From: Pseudomonas sp. dw_612
GTDB taxonomy: Bacteria; Pseudomonadota; Gammaproteobacteria; Pseudomonadales; Pseudomonadaceae
Length of the DNA: 64,000 nucleotides
Assembly: GCF_018449725.1 (NCBI RefSeq)
Contig: NZ_JAAVVC010000003.1
Coordinates: forward strand, 372,001 to 436,000
Reading direction: 5' to 3'
Part shown: piece by piece, positions 20,332 through 28,497 of the stretch
Layout of the letters: every line of letters begins with the position of its first letter
How positions within the stretch are numbered: position 1 is the first letter of the stretch
The notes under the pieces: generated by a model
Told to the model about the DNA's origin: nothing
Databases searched by the model: none
What the model saw: the letters and a program-made list of their open reading frames with translations, nothing else
Translations under genes and position numbers: made by a program

Positions 20332-21566
20332 AACGCCTCTATGTGATCCTGTTCCTGGTCATCGCGGCTGCCGCAGTGCTGGGGCTGGCGATTGCCGAAC
20401 ATTCCGGCTACGTGCTGATTGCCTACAAGAGCTTCCGTTACGAGTCGAGCCTGTGGGCGACCCTGGCCCTGGTGGCGGTGCTCTGGCTGGTGTTCTGGGG
20501 CATCAAGGCATTGGTCGAGCTGGTGATGACGTCCGGCGGCGTGGTCAATCCATGGTCCCGGCGCAATCGCAGTCGCCGGGTGCAAGTGGCGATTGAGCAT
20601 GGTCAGCTGGATTTGGCCGAGGGCCGTTGGGCCAGTGCCCAGCGTCATCTGCATCGGGCCGCTGAAGCCGAGCGCCAGCCGCTGCTGTATTACCTCGGCG
20701 CGGCCCGCGCCGCCAACGAACAAGGTCATTACGAGGAATGCGACAAGCTGCTGGAGCGCGCCCTCGATCGCCAGCCCCAGGCTGAGTTGGCGATTGCCTT
20801 GAGTCACGCGCAATTGCAGACCGATCGCGGCGATACCGACGGCGCCCTGGCGACCCTGGAAGCCATGCACGAGCGTCATCCGCATAACGTGCAGACCCTG
20901 CGTCAGTTGCAGCGCCTGCATCAGCAGCGGGGCGACTGGTCGGCGGTGATTCGCCTGCTGCCGGAATTGCGCAAGGACAAGGTGCTGCCCCCGGCGGAAC
21001 TGGTCGAACTGGAGCGTCGCGCCTGGGGCGAAAACCTCAGCCTGGCGGCCCATCGCGAAGAAGACGGCTCGGTCGGGTTGCAGTCGCTCACCCGTGCTTG
21101 GCAACAGCTCAGCAATGCGCAGCGCCAGGAGCCGCAACTGGTACTGGCTTATGCCGAGCAACTGCGGCAGTTGGGCGCACAGGTCGAAGCCGAAGAGATT
21201 CTGCGTGCAGCGCTCAAGCGCAAGTACGACAGTCACCTGGCACGCCTCTACGGTCTGGTGCGCGGCAGCGATCCGGCGCGGCAGTTGCAAACCGCCGAGG
21301 GCTGGCTCAAGGAGCATCCGGCTGATCCGAGTCTGCTACTGACGTTGGGTCGCCTGTGCCTGCAAAGCAGCCTGTGGGGCAAGGCCCGGGATTATCTGGA
21401 AAGCAGTCTTCGATTGCAGCGCAACCCGGAAGCCTGTGCGGAACTGGCCAGGCTACTGGCGCAACTGGGCGATACCGAGCGCAGTAACCAGTTGTTCCAG
21501 GAAGGCCTTGGGCTGCTGGATGAGCGTTTGCTGGCGGCGCCGTTGCCGGTGCCGGCTAGGGCTTGA
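20328..21566 (+). CDS. hemY: HemY-like TPR membrane protein
   Basis: The 412-residue product has two N-terminal membrane helices (about 3-22 and 40-64), then a long cytosolic region made of helical repeats of TPR type (AAEAERQPLLYYLGAARAANEQGHYEECDKLLERAL and similar units). This is the proteobacterial HemY family, not the protoporphyrinogen oxidase of the same name in Bacillus. It probably scaffolds late haem synthesis with HemX. It is the last gene of the cluster. Confidence 0.88.
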   Translation: MKRLYVILFLVIAAAAVLGLAIAEHSGYVLIAYKSFRYESSLWATLALVAVLWLVFWGIKALVELVMTSGGVVNPWSRRNRSRRVQVAIEHGQLDLAEGRWASAQRHLHRAAEAERQPLLYYLGAARAANEQGHYEECDKLLERALDRQPQAELAIALSHAQLQTDRGDTDGALATLEAMHERHPHNVQTLRQLQRLHQQRGDWSAVIRLLPELRKDKVLPPAELVELERRAWGENLSLAAHREEDGSVGLQSLTRAWQQLSNAQRQEPQLVLAYAEQLRQLGAQVEAEEILRAALKRKYDSHLARLYGLVRGSDPARQLQTAEGWLKEHPADPSLLLTLGRLCLQSSLWGKARDYLESSLRLQRNPEACAELARLLAQLGDTERSNQLFQEGLGLLDERLLAAPLPVPARA

Positions 21567-21602
21567 GCCACTCATCACTTATATGGGTGAAGCCTGGTTT
21601 TT

Positions 21603-21746
21603 GTAGCAGCTGCCGAGCTTGCGAGGCTGCGTTCGGCTGCGAAGCAGTCGCAAAACGGAGGGCGAGGTTTTCCTGAAGCAGCGCGCCGGCAGATTTCACG
21701 ACTGCTGCGCAGTCGAACGCAGCCCCGCAGGCTCGGCAGCTGCTAC
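21603..21746. repeat. Large inverted repeat downstream of hemY
   Basis: GTAGCAGCTGCCGAGC at 21603 is repeated as its exact reverse complement ending at 21746, and partial inverted matches continue inward. The 144-base element differs in sequence from the GAGCGGGCTTGC and GAGCTGCCGAAGG families. It holds no ORF of note and may be a further MITE/REP-like family. Confidence 0.85.
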
Positions 21747-21796
21747 ACGGGTTTACTTGAGCCATGAGCCAGTCGACCAATGCGCTAATTGTTTAG

Positions 21797-21830
21797 CCTT
21801 GTAGTACCTCTTCGGCATAGTCCTACAAGG
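21797..21830. promoter_or_regulatory. Nested inverted repeats upstream of dsbB
   Basis: CCTTGTAG (21797-21804) and CTACAAGG (21823-21830) form a perfect 8-bp inverted repeat. The right arm also forms part of a second palindrome, TAGTCC-TACAAG-GGACTA (from 21819 to about 21836). Such paired half-sites resemble binding sites of LuxR/FixJ-type regulators; the regulator is unknown. Confidence 0.45.
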
Positions 21831-21928
21831 GACTACATCGAATCCTCTCGCTTCTGTCGGGAATTCCCTACACCTCTGGTGAAGTGTCCGTGGTGGCCTG
21901 TCTTGAAAGGCTGGCGCGCTTTCCTCTA

Positions 21929-21956
21929 CCGTAACAGCCTGTCTCTACTGTTACGG
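21929..21956. promoter_or_regulatory. Perfect inverted repeat just before the dsbB start
   Basis: CCGTAACAG and CTGTTACGG form a perfect 9-bp inverted repeat with a 10-base spacer, ending 7 bases before the dsbB ATG. It could be an operator or an RNA hairpin over the ribosome-binding region, where no strong Shine-Dalgarno is visible. Confidence 0.5.
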
Positions 21957-21963
21957 ATTAGCC

Positions 21964-22515
21964 ATGTCTTTGGCCTGCTCACGCTCCTTGTTTTTCATGG
22001 CTTTTACCGCAGGCGCCCTGGTCCTGGGCGTTTCCTATTACCTGGAATATGTGGTCGGGCTCAAACCTTGCGGGTTGTGTCTGTTGCAACGAGTTTGCCT
22101 GGCGCTGCTCATGGTTGTTTGCCTGGCGGCTTCGGTGCATGGCCCACAGCGGTTCGGTTCTTTCGTTTATTGGCTGCTGGGTCTGGCCGCAAGTCTGGGC
22201 GGGACAGTCGCGGCGTGGCGGCAGGTGTTGTTGCAGAGTAATCCGCAGCTGCAACTGTCGGTCTGTTCGCCCAATCTGGATGGCTGGTTCGGAAACATGC
22301 CCTGGGTGTGCGCCGTACAACGGCTGTTCAAGAGCACCGCCGACTGCGCCGAGATCTCATGGACCCTGTTTGACTTGAGCATCCCGGAATGGAGTCTGCT
22401 GTTCTTCGTCGCGATGCTGATCCTGGGGATTTATCAACTGCTGCGCCATGTCTGGATCGCCTGTCAGCGACCGCCCAGCGGCGAGTCGTCGCACCGGGCC
22501 ATGGCGAGCGATTAA
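21964..22515 (+). CDS. dsbB: Disulfide bond formation protein DsbB (DsbH-like)
   Basis: DsbB re-oxidises DsbA using quinone. The 183-residue inner-membrane protein has four predicted helices and the first redox pair Cys36-Gly-Leu-Cys39 (VGLKPCGLCLLQRV). The second periplasmic loop has cysteines near residues 100 and 127 (SVCSPN, TADCAEISW), followed by the family motif LSIPEWSLLFF. An extra cysteine (PWVC, about 116) lies in the same loop. P. aeruginosa carries dsbH at this position. No strong Shine-Dalgarno is seen; a 9-bp inverted repeat lies just upstream. Confidence 0.9.
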   Translation: MSLACSRSLFFMAFTAGALVLGVSYYLEYVVGLKPCGLCLLQRVCLALLMVVCLAASVHGPQRFGSFVYWLLGLAASLGGTVAAWRQVLLQSNPQLQLSVCSPNLDGWFGNMPWVCAVQRLFKSTADCAEISWTLFDLSIPEWSLLFFVAMLILGIYQLLRHVWIACQRPPSGESSHRAMASD

Positions 22516-22560
22516 ACACTTGTATGAACTTTATCTCCTGCGTACCTTGAAGCCATTGTC

Positions 22561-22584
22561 GTGCGGGCATAATCTGGCCCGCAC
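22561..22584. repeat. Inverted repeat upstream of algQ
   Basis: GTGCGGGC-ATAATCTG-GCCCGCAC is a perfect 8-bp inverted repeat with no T-run. It lies 109 bases before the algQ start and could be the end of the dsbB transcript or an operator. Confidence 0.5.
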
Positions 22585-22692
22585 GTGTCATTGGATTTAT
22601 GTTGCTCGATGACGCTCTGCCTGGCCGATTCTTGACCTTCAAGAGTGCGACAGGTGTAGAGCAGCATGACCCACAAGGGAAGAGAGATCACC

Positions 22693-23151
22693 ATGCTCGA
22701 AAGTTGTCAGAATGCTCAGGAACGCTGGGGTGGAGTGCATCTGCTGATCGACCGCTGGTTGCAGGAGCGTCACGAACTGGTTCGGGCCTATGATGCTCTC
22801 GGCGCCAAGCCTGAGGCTCTGGGCGATAACCGCAAACCGTTGCAGGAATTCTGCGGCGTGCTGGTCGATTACGTATCGGCGGGACATTTCGAGATCTACG
22901 AACAGCTCACCGGCGAAGCCAAGGCTTTTGGTGACACTCGTGGTCTTGAGCTGGCCGAGACCATTTACCCGCGCATCGACGTCATCACCGAGAAGCTGCT
23001 CGCGTTCAATGACCTGTGTGATGCTGGCAAGTGTGTCGCGGAAAAATTCAAGGAACTGGGTGGCTTGCTGCATGAACGCTTCGAGCTGGAAGATTGCCTG
23101 ATCGAAGTGCTGCACACCGCTCACAAGGAAGAGGATTCGGTTCAGGCCTGA
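22693..23151 (+). CDS. algQ: Anti-sigma-70 factor AlgQ (Rsd family)
   Basis: This 152-residue, all-helical protein starts [20 protein letters not shown] and is clearly AlgQ, the Pseudomonas Rsd homologue. Rsd/AlgQ binds region 4 of the housekeeping sigma factor and favours alternative sigma factors in stationary phase; AlgQ also affects alginate and siderophore genes in P. aeruginosa. Start chosen at 22693 to match the family; an in-frame ATG at 22666 would add nine residues. A terminator follows about 20 bases after the stop. Confidence 0.93.
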   Translation: MLESCQNAQERWGGVHLLIDRWLQERHELVRAYDALGAKPEALGDNRKPLQEFCGVLVDYVSAGHFEIYEQLTGEAKAFGDTRGLELAETIYPRIDVITEKLLAFNDLCDAGKCVAEKFKELGGLLHERFELEDCLIEVLHTAHKEEDSVQA

Positions 23152-23170
23152 ACCTCTCCCTCGCCAGACC

Positions 23171-23206
23171 AACGAAACGGTGCGCTCTGCGCGCCGTTTT
23201 TCGTTT
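23171..23206 (+). terminator. Intrinsic terminator of algQ
   Basis: AACGAAACGGTGCGC pairs with GCGCCGTTTTTCGTT (one bulge) over a 5-base loop, and the 3' arm is T-rich. It lies between convergent algQ and the FKBP gene. Confidence 0.75.
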
Positions 23207-23213
23207 CCGCGAT

Positions 23214-23879
23214 TTAACTGGTGGCGCCGCGCAATTCGACTTCGAACACCAGCGGTGTGAACGGCGCGATCAGGTCGCCGGCACCGTCGGCGCCATAGGC
23301 CTGGGCCGATGGAATCACCAGGCGCCACTTCGCACCCACCGGCATGTTTTGCAGTGCAATGCGCCAGCCGGTGATCACGCTGTCGAGACTGAACCATTGC
23401 GGTTGGCTGTTCTGATCGAACACCGTGCCGTCGGGCAGGCGGCCGATGTACAACACCTGAACCTTGCCGTTCGGTCCGGCCTTGGCACCGTTGCCGGGGG
23501 TCAGCTCCGTCAGCAAAATTCCATCATCCAATTCACGAACCCCGGGCCGGGCTTTTTCCTGGGTAAGAAAACGCTGCTCTTTTTCCAGGGCTTCTTCGGT
23601 TTGCGGCGCCGGCGTTTGCAAGGCGACCTGGGCTTCGTGGTCGGCAAGGATCTGCTCGATCTGTGCATCTTTCAGCGCCAGGGGTTTGCCTTGATAGGCT
23701 TGCTGCAAGCCTTCGACCAGTGCTTGAAGCTGCAGGTCCGGAACCTCTTGGCGCAGGCGTTCGCCGAGGCTCGCGCCCAGACTGTAGGCGAGATCGTGAG
23801 CGTCATCCGCAGCGGTTTTTTCTGCTGCTTGAACGACGGAAAAACACACCAGCAGGGATAAAAAAAGGTAACGCGACAT
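23214..23879 (-). CDS. Periplasmic FKBP-type peptidyl-prolyl isomerase
   Basis: The 221-residue product has a signal peptide (MSRYLFLSLLVCFSVVQA), an N-terminal helical dimerisation domain (DDAHDLAYSLGASLGERL, about 25-110), and a C-terminal FKBP domain (about 115-218: GKVQVLYIGRLPDGTVFDQN, VITGWRIALQNMPVGAKWRLVIPSA in part). This is the FklB/FkpA/Mip layout for a periplasmic folding factor. The catalytic domain keeps the WRLVIP and AYG elements. Start at 23879 has GGAGAG five bases upstream. It is the usual neighbour of algQ and algP. Confidence 0.9.
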   Translation of the reverse strand: MSRYLFLSLLVCFSVVQAAEKTAADDAHDLAYSLGASLGERLRQEVPDLQLQALVEGLQQAYQGKPLALKDAQIEQILADHEAQVALQTPAPQTEEALEKEQRFLTQEKARPGVRELDDGILLTELTPGNGAKAGPNGKVQVLYIGRLPDGTVFDQNSQPQWFSLDSVITGWRIALQNMPVGAKWRLVIPSAQAYGADGAGDLIAPFTPLVFEVELRGATS

Positions 23880-24071
23880 GGGCACTCTCCGACCTGAGAT
23901 GCGGAGGATTATGCCAGTGAGAATGCGTTAAACGGTGAACTGCTTTTGCGTAGACGCAGAACATTTTCGATTCGTTGCAACGTAGTGCTTTGGATACTGT
24001 CAACATGGCCTAGCGGCGGTGTCAGCAGAGGTCTAGTATGAGCCGCATTCACGTCAGCCAGGAGGTAAACC

Positions 24072-25277
24072 ATGTCGGCCACCAAGAAGCCTGTAAATAC
24101 TCCGTTGCACTTACTCCAACAACTCTCGGGCAGCCTGCTCGAGCATTTGGAAACCGCTTGTTCCCAAGCCTTGGCTGATGCTGAAAAACTGCTCGCCAAA
24201 CTGGAAAAGCAGCGCGGCAAAGCGCAAGAAAAACTGCACAAATCCCGTACCAAATTGCAGGACGCTGCGGCGGCCGGCAAAGCTAAGGCACAAGCCAAGG
24301 CGAAGGACGGAGTGAAGCAGCTCGAAGACTTGCTCGATGCCCTGAAGGATCGTCAGTCCGAGACTCGTGCCTACATTCTGCAACTCAAGCGTGACGCTCA
24401 AGAAAGCCTGAAACTGGCCCAGGGCGTTGGTCGCGTACAAGAGGCTGTCAGCAAGGCGTTGTCCCTGCGTTCGGCCAAGCCTGCTGCGGCACCTGCCAAG
24501 AAAGCCGCTGCCAAACCGGTTGCTGCAAAAGCAGCCGCCAAGCCTGCTGCCAAACCGGCCACTAAAGCGCCGGCCAAAGCCGCAGCAAAACCTGCAGCGA
24601 AAAAACCAGTCGCGGCCAGCGCTGCGAAACCAGCTGCCCGAGCGACGGCTGCCAAGCCTGCTGCTGCCAAACCAGCCGCTGCAAAAACCGCTGCTGCCAA
24701 ACCGACTGCAGCGAAAACTGCAGCCGCTAAACCTGCTGCAAAAGCGGCCGCTAAACCCGCCGCAAAACCGGCTGCTAAACCAGTCGCCAAAACCGCAGCC
24801 GCGAAACCGGCTGCCAAGCCTGCCGCGAAGCCAGTAGCTGCAAAAGCCGCTGCAAAACCGGCAGCCAAGCCAGCGGCAAAACCCGCCGCAAAACCAGCTG
24901 CTAAAACCGCAGCCGCCAAACCTGCTGCCAAGCCTGCCGCCGCTAAACCTGCTGCTGCCAAGCCTGCCGCTGCCAAACCGGCTGCCGCTAAACCGGCTAC
25001 TGCGAGCGCTGCAAAACCTGCCGCAGCCAAATCCGCTGCCAAGCCGGCTGCTGCAAAACCAGTTGCCGCGAAACCTGCTGCAAAACCAGCGGTGAAAAAA
25101 CCAGCCGCTGCCAAACCAGTCGCTGCCGCCAAACCGGCTACCGCGCCAGTCGCCAAGCCTGCCACCCCGGCTCCGGCAGCATCGCCTGCTCCAGCCGCTA
25201 CCACCTCGACAGCAACCGCCGCACCAACCCCGGCCGCCGCGTCGAGCACTGCCACCACCCCAACCAGCGCTTCCTAA
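24072..25277 (+). CDS. algP: Histone-like protein AlgP with KPAA repeats
   Basis: The 401-residue product has a helical N-terminal domain (1-135, coiled coil KLLAKLEKQRGKAQEKLHKS). It is followed by a tail of about 215 residues made of imperfect AAKPAAKPAA units and then an Ala/Pro/Thr-rich end. This is AlgP (AlgR3), a histone-H1-like DNA-binding protein first described as needed for alginate expression in mucoid P. aeruginosa. The tail is encoded by tandem repeats (about 24480-25180) that are prone to change in length. A strong AGGAGG precedes the ATG. Confidence 0.92.
   Translation: MSATKKPVNTPLHLLQQLSGSLLEHLETACSQALADAEKLLAKLEKQRGKAQEKLHKSRTKLQDAAAAGKAKAQAKAKDGVKQLEDLLDALKDRQSETRAYILQLKRDAQESLKLAQGVGRVQEAVSKALSLRSAKPAAAPAKKAAAKPVAAKAAAKPAAKPATKAPAKAAAKPAAKKPVAASAAKPAARATAAKPAAAKPAAAKTAAAKPTAAKTAAAKPAAKAAAKPAAKPAAKPVAKTAAAKPAAKPAAKPVAAKAAAKPAAKPAAKPAAKPAAKTAAAKPAAKPAAAKPAAAKPAAAKPAAAKPATASAAKPAAAKSAAKPAAAKPVAAKPAAKPAVKKPAAAKPVAAAKPATAPVAKPATPAPAASPAPAATTSTATAAPTPAAASSTATTPTSAS
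24480..25180. repeat. Degenerate tandem repeats encoding the AlgP tail
   Basis: Short units of about 12-24 bases (GCTGCCAAACCTGC-like) repeat across 700 bases of algP with synonymous changes between copies. Slippage or recombination between units would alter the repeat number in frame. Confidence 0.9.
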
Positions 25278-25738
25278 GTGCCGGTTACCGCGACGCGCAG
25301 CTGATGCAGCGCGTCGCGGTCCAGGTTGGCGGCGCCTGCCGCCACACCTTCCAGCCAGGCCGATCGTTCGGTCGTCTCACTTTGCGGCCAACCCTGGGCC
25401 GTGCGCTCCAGTTGCAACAGCAGATGCCGTTCCGATTCCAGCTCCAGTGTCTTGATTTGTTCGCGTAATGCGTTGAGTCCGGCGTCGTCCACAGCGGCGG
25501 CTTTCCATTGCTGACGCAATGTGCGCAACGGCCGCACGACATTCACGTCCCACGGCCCGGCCACCCGAAAAAGTTGCTGCAAGCGTTGTTCGTCGCAGCT
25601 CACCCCTCGTTGCTCCAGCCACAGCCCACACAACAAAAGGCAGACATTCGCCCCTGCCGACTGTAATTGCAGGCACCGCTCTTCAACGCCAGGACGGGCG
25701 TAAGTGCCAAGGGAAAAGCTCCACAGGTCAGCAGACAT
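25274..25738 (-). CDS. TIGR02444 family protein
   Basis: This 154-residue helical protein starts MSADLWSFSLGTYARPGVEE, the family signature of TIGR02444 (DUF2390). The middle contains NVCLLLCGLWLEQRGV. No function is known. The 3' end overlaps algP by 4 bases in convergent orientation. Its start is 50 bases from the ABC-F gene, with which it shares a divergent promoter region. No membrane helix or signal peptide is seen. Confidence 0.83.
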   Translation of the reverse strand: MSADLWSFSLGTYARPGVEERCLQLQSAGANVCLLLCGLWLEQRGVSCDEQRLQQLFRVAGPWDVNVVRPLRTLRQQWKAAAVDDAGLNALREQIKTLELESERHLLLQLERTAQGWPQSETTERSAWLEGVAAGAANLDRDALHQLRVAVTGT

Positions 25739-25788
25739 AGTGCTACTCGCGCCAGTTGCGAGCGAAGCTGATAGACTCCGCCGCCATT

Positions 25789-27699
25789 ATGATCCGAATT
25801 CAGAACCTGACTTTACAGCGTGGCCCGCAACGTCTGCTAGAAGACGCCGAGCTGACCCTGCACGCCGGCCACAAAGCCGGCCTCATCGGTGCCAACGGCG
25901 CCGGCAAATCGAGCCTGTTCGCCTTGCTCCTGGGCGATCTGCACCCGGATTCGGGTGATTGCTTCTTGCCGGCAGACTGGCGCATCGCCCACATGCGCCA
26001 GGAGATCGACACCCTCGATCGCATCGCGGTCGACTACGTGCTCGATGGCGACCTCCGGCTGCGTGAGGTGCAACGCGACCTCGCCGCCGCCGAAGCGGCC
26101 CATGACGGTGCCGCTCAGGCCCGCCTGCACGCCGAACTCGACAGCGCCGACGGTTACACCGCCGACGCTCGGGCGCGCAAGCTGCTGGCCGGTCTTGGGT
26201 TCACCAACGATCAGATGGATCGTCAGGTAGGAGATTTCTCCGGTGGCTGGCGGATGCGTCTGAACCTGGCGCAGGCATTGATGTGTCCGTCGGACCTGTT
26301 GCTGCTCGATGAGCCAACCAACCACTTGGACCTCGACGCCATCATCTGGCTCGAAGAGTGGCTTAAAAGCTATCCCGGCACTTTGATGTTGATTTCCCAC
26401 GACCGCGATTTCCTCGATGCCGTGGTCGATCACGTGGCCCACGTCGATCAGCGCAAGATCACCCTGTATCGCGGCGGCTACAGCGCCTTCGAACGTGCGC
26501 GTGCCGAACGTCTGGCCCAGCAACAGCAGGCCTACGAGAAGCAGCAGGCGCAGCGTGCGCATATGGAAAGCTACATTGCCCGCTTCAAGGCCCAGGCCAC
26601 CAAGGCCCGCCAGGCCCAGAGCCGGATCAAGGCGTTGGAGCGGATGGAAGAGCTGTCCGCCGCACACGTCGATTCGCCGTTCGACTTCGTGTTCCGCGAA
26701 TCGCACAAAATCTCCAGCCCGTTGATTGATATCTCCGACGCTCGACTGGGCTACGGCGAGCGCGCGGTGCTGGAGAAGGTCAAGCTGCAACTGACCCCCG
26801 GCGCACGCATCGGTTTGCTCGGTCCGAACGGTGCGGGTAAATCGACCCTGATCAAAAACCTCGCCGGTGAGCTTGCGCCGTTGTCCGGTCGTCTGACCCG
26901 TGGCGAGAACACCGTGGTCGGCTACTTTGCCCAGCATCAACTGGATTCGCTGGACTCCAAGGCCAGCCCGTTGCTGCACATGCAGCGTCTGGCGCCGACC
27001 GAGCGCGAGCAGACCCTGCGCGACTTCCTCGGTGGTTTCGACTTCCGTGGTGCGCGTATCGATGAGCCGGTGCTGAATTTCTCCGGTGGCGAGAAGGCGC
27101 GTCTGGCGCTGGCGTTGATCGCCTGGGGCCGGCCGAACCTGCTGCTGCTCGACGAACCGACCAACCACCTGGACCTGGAAATGCGCCTGGCGTTGACCAT
27201 GGCGTTGCAGGAATTCAGCGGTGCGGTATTGGTGGTCTCTCACGATCGTCATTTGCTCAAAAGCACCACCGACAATTTCTACCTGGTGGCGGACGGCAAG
27301 GTCGAAGAATTCGACGGCGACCTGGAAGATTACACCCGCTGGCTGGTGGACTATCGCCAGCGCAATGCCCCGGTCAGCAACACCCCGGTGAATCCGGACA
27401 AGACCGACAAGAAGGCTCAGCGTCAGGCCGCTGCGGCGTTGCGCCAGCAACTGGCACCGCACAAGCGCGAGGCCGACAAGCTCGAAGCCGAGCTCGGCAA
27501 GCTGCACGAGAAACTGGCGAAGATCGACGCCAGCCTCGGCGACAGCGATATCTACGAACCGGCGCGCAAGAACGAACTGCGTGATCTGCTGGCCGAGCAG
27601 GCCAAGCTAAAGGTGCGTGAAGCGGAGCTGGAAGAGTCCTGGATGGAAGCCCTGGAGCTGCTGGAAAGCATGCAGGCGGAGCTGGAGGCGCTGTCCTGA
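25789..27699 (+). CDS. ABC-F family ATPase (YheS-like)
   Basis: The 636-residue protein has two ABC ATPase domains and no membrane segment. Domain 1 (about 1-240) shows Walker A GANGAGKSS, signature DFSGGWRMRLNLAQA and Walker B LLLLDEPTNHLD. Domain 2 (about 310-520) shows GPNGAGKST, NFSGGEKARLALA and a second LLLLDEPTNHLD. The domains are joined by the charged linker typical of ABC-F proteins, and a C-terminal coiled coil follows (about 560-636). ABC-F proteins act on the ribosome E site; the length matches YheS. The ATG at 25789 fits the family start MIRIQNLTLQRG; earlier starts do not. Confidence 0.9.
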   Translation: MIRIQNLTLQRGPQRLLEDAELTLHAGHKAGLIGANGAGKSSLFALLLGDLHPDSGDCFLPADWRIAHMRQEIDTLDRIAVDYVLDGDLRLREVQRDLAAAEAAHDGAAQARLHAELDSADGYTADARARKLLAGLGFTNDQMDRQVGDFSGGWRMRLNLAQALMCPSDLLLLDEPTNHLDLDAIIWLEEWLKSYPGTLMLISHDRDFLDAVVDHVAHVDQRKITLYRGGYSAFERARAERLAQQQQAYEKQQAQRAHMESYIARFKAQATKARQAQSRIKALERMEELSAAHVDSPFDFVFRESHKISSPLIDISDARLGYGERAVLEKVKLQLTPGARIGLLGPNGAGKSTLIKNLAGELAPLSGRLTRGENTVVGYFAQHQLDSLDSKASPLLHMQRLAPTEREQTLRDFLGGFDFRGARIDEPVLNFSGGEKARLALALIAWGRPNLLLLDEPTNHLDLEMRLALTMALQEFSGAVLVVSHDRHLLKSTTDNFYLVADGKVEEFDGDLEDYTRWLVDYRQRNAPVSNTPVNPDKTDKKAQRQAAAALRQQLAPHKREADKLEAELGKLHEKLAKIDASLGDSDIYEPARKNELRDLLAEQAKLKVREAELEESWMEALELLESMQAELEALS

Positions 27700-28280
27700 T
27701 GGACGCCTTCAAGCTGCCGCTGCCGGCCGTGTGGGCCGAGCCAATCTGGCTCGGCGTACAAATCCTGCTGATCCTGCTGGCGGGTTACCTCGCCCAGCGC
27801 TTCGTCGCCAAATGCCTGACTCGCCTGGGCGAGCGCTACCCGTTTCCGCCGCAACTGCTGATGCCACTGCGCGGTGGTCTGCGTTGGCTGATCATGGGCA
27901 GCGCGTTGATCTTCGTGCTGGAACGCCTCGGCGTCTCGGCCACGGTGCTCTGGACCGCGTTGTCCGGGTTCGTGGCCGTGGCGGCGGTCGCGTTCTTCGC
28001 CATGTGGAGCGTGCTCTCCAACCTGCTGTGCGCGATCTTGATCTTCACCGTCGGCCCGTTCCGGATTGGTGATGTGGTCGAGCTGGTGGACACCCTCGAC
28101 AAGCCTGGCGTCAAGGGGCGGGTGGTGGCGATCAACCTGCTGTTTACCACGTTGATCGAAGCTGAAGAGGCCGGGACTGGCAGCGCGATGGTGCAAGTGC
28201 CCAACAGTCTGTTCTTCCAGCGCTCGGTTCGGCGGTGGCGGGGGAGTGATGTGTTTCCTTCCAGTGGGTTTGAAAAGTAA
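27699..28280 (+). CDS. Short MscS-family mechanosensitive channel
   Basis: The 193-residue product has three membrane helices (about 15-38, 60-85 and 88-125) and the MscS pore-lining helix with small residues (TALSGFVAVAAVAFFAMWSVLSN). The beta domain begins at GPFRIGDVVELVD and carries NLLFTTLIEAEEAGTGSAMVQVPNSLFF. The protein ends soon after, so the C-terminal alpha/beta cage of full MscS (about 286 residues) is missing. Its ATG overlaps the ABC-F stop by one base (TGATG), so the two are co-translated. A role in osmotic relief is likely but unproven for this short form. Confidence 0.8.
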   Translation: MDAFKLPLPAVWAEPIWLGVQILLILLAGYLAQRFVAKCLTRLGERYPFPPQLLMPLRGGLRWLIMGSALIFVLERLGVSATVLWTALSGFVAVAAVAFFAMWSVLSNLLCAILIFTVGPFRIGDVVELVDTLDKPGVKGRVVAINLLFTTLIEAEEAGTGSAMVQVPNSLFFQRSVRRWRGSDVFPSSGFEK

Positions 28281-28305
28281 GTCTTCTGTTGCCTGACACA
28301 CCGCT

Positions 28306-28377
28306 TTCGCGAGCAAGCCCGCTCCCACATTCGACCTGTGTTCGCAGTACTAATGTGGGAGCGGGCTTGCTCGCGAA
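28306..28377. repeat. REP pair (outward-facing)
   Basis: TTCGCGAGCAAGCCCGCTCC comes first and TGTGGGAGCGGGCTTGCTCG follows, with about 25 bases between. The element lies 25 bases after the mscS-like stop. Confidence 0.88.
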
Positions 28378-28497
28378 GGGGCCCTTGCAGGCGCAAACGC
28401 TGGTCGCCAGTCCTCCTGTCCTACAAAAAATCGGTAGTCATCCGCCCAAAGCCGCATTAGCTTAGACATCTGTCACGAGTCTGAGTCGAGGTGTGCG

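Noticed and set aside
22561-22584. Intrinsic terminator of dsbB
   Set aside because: The stem is perfect but has no T-run; kept only as an inverted repeat.
24398-25258. 286-codon Ala/Gly-rich ORF opposite algP
   Set aside because: It is the antisense reading of the KPAA repeats, with no start signal or family match.
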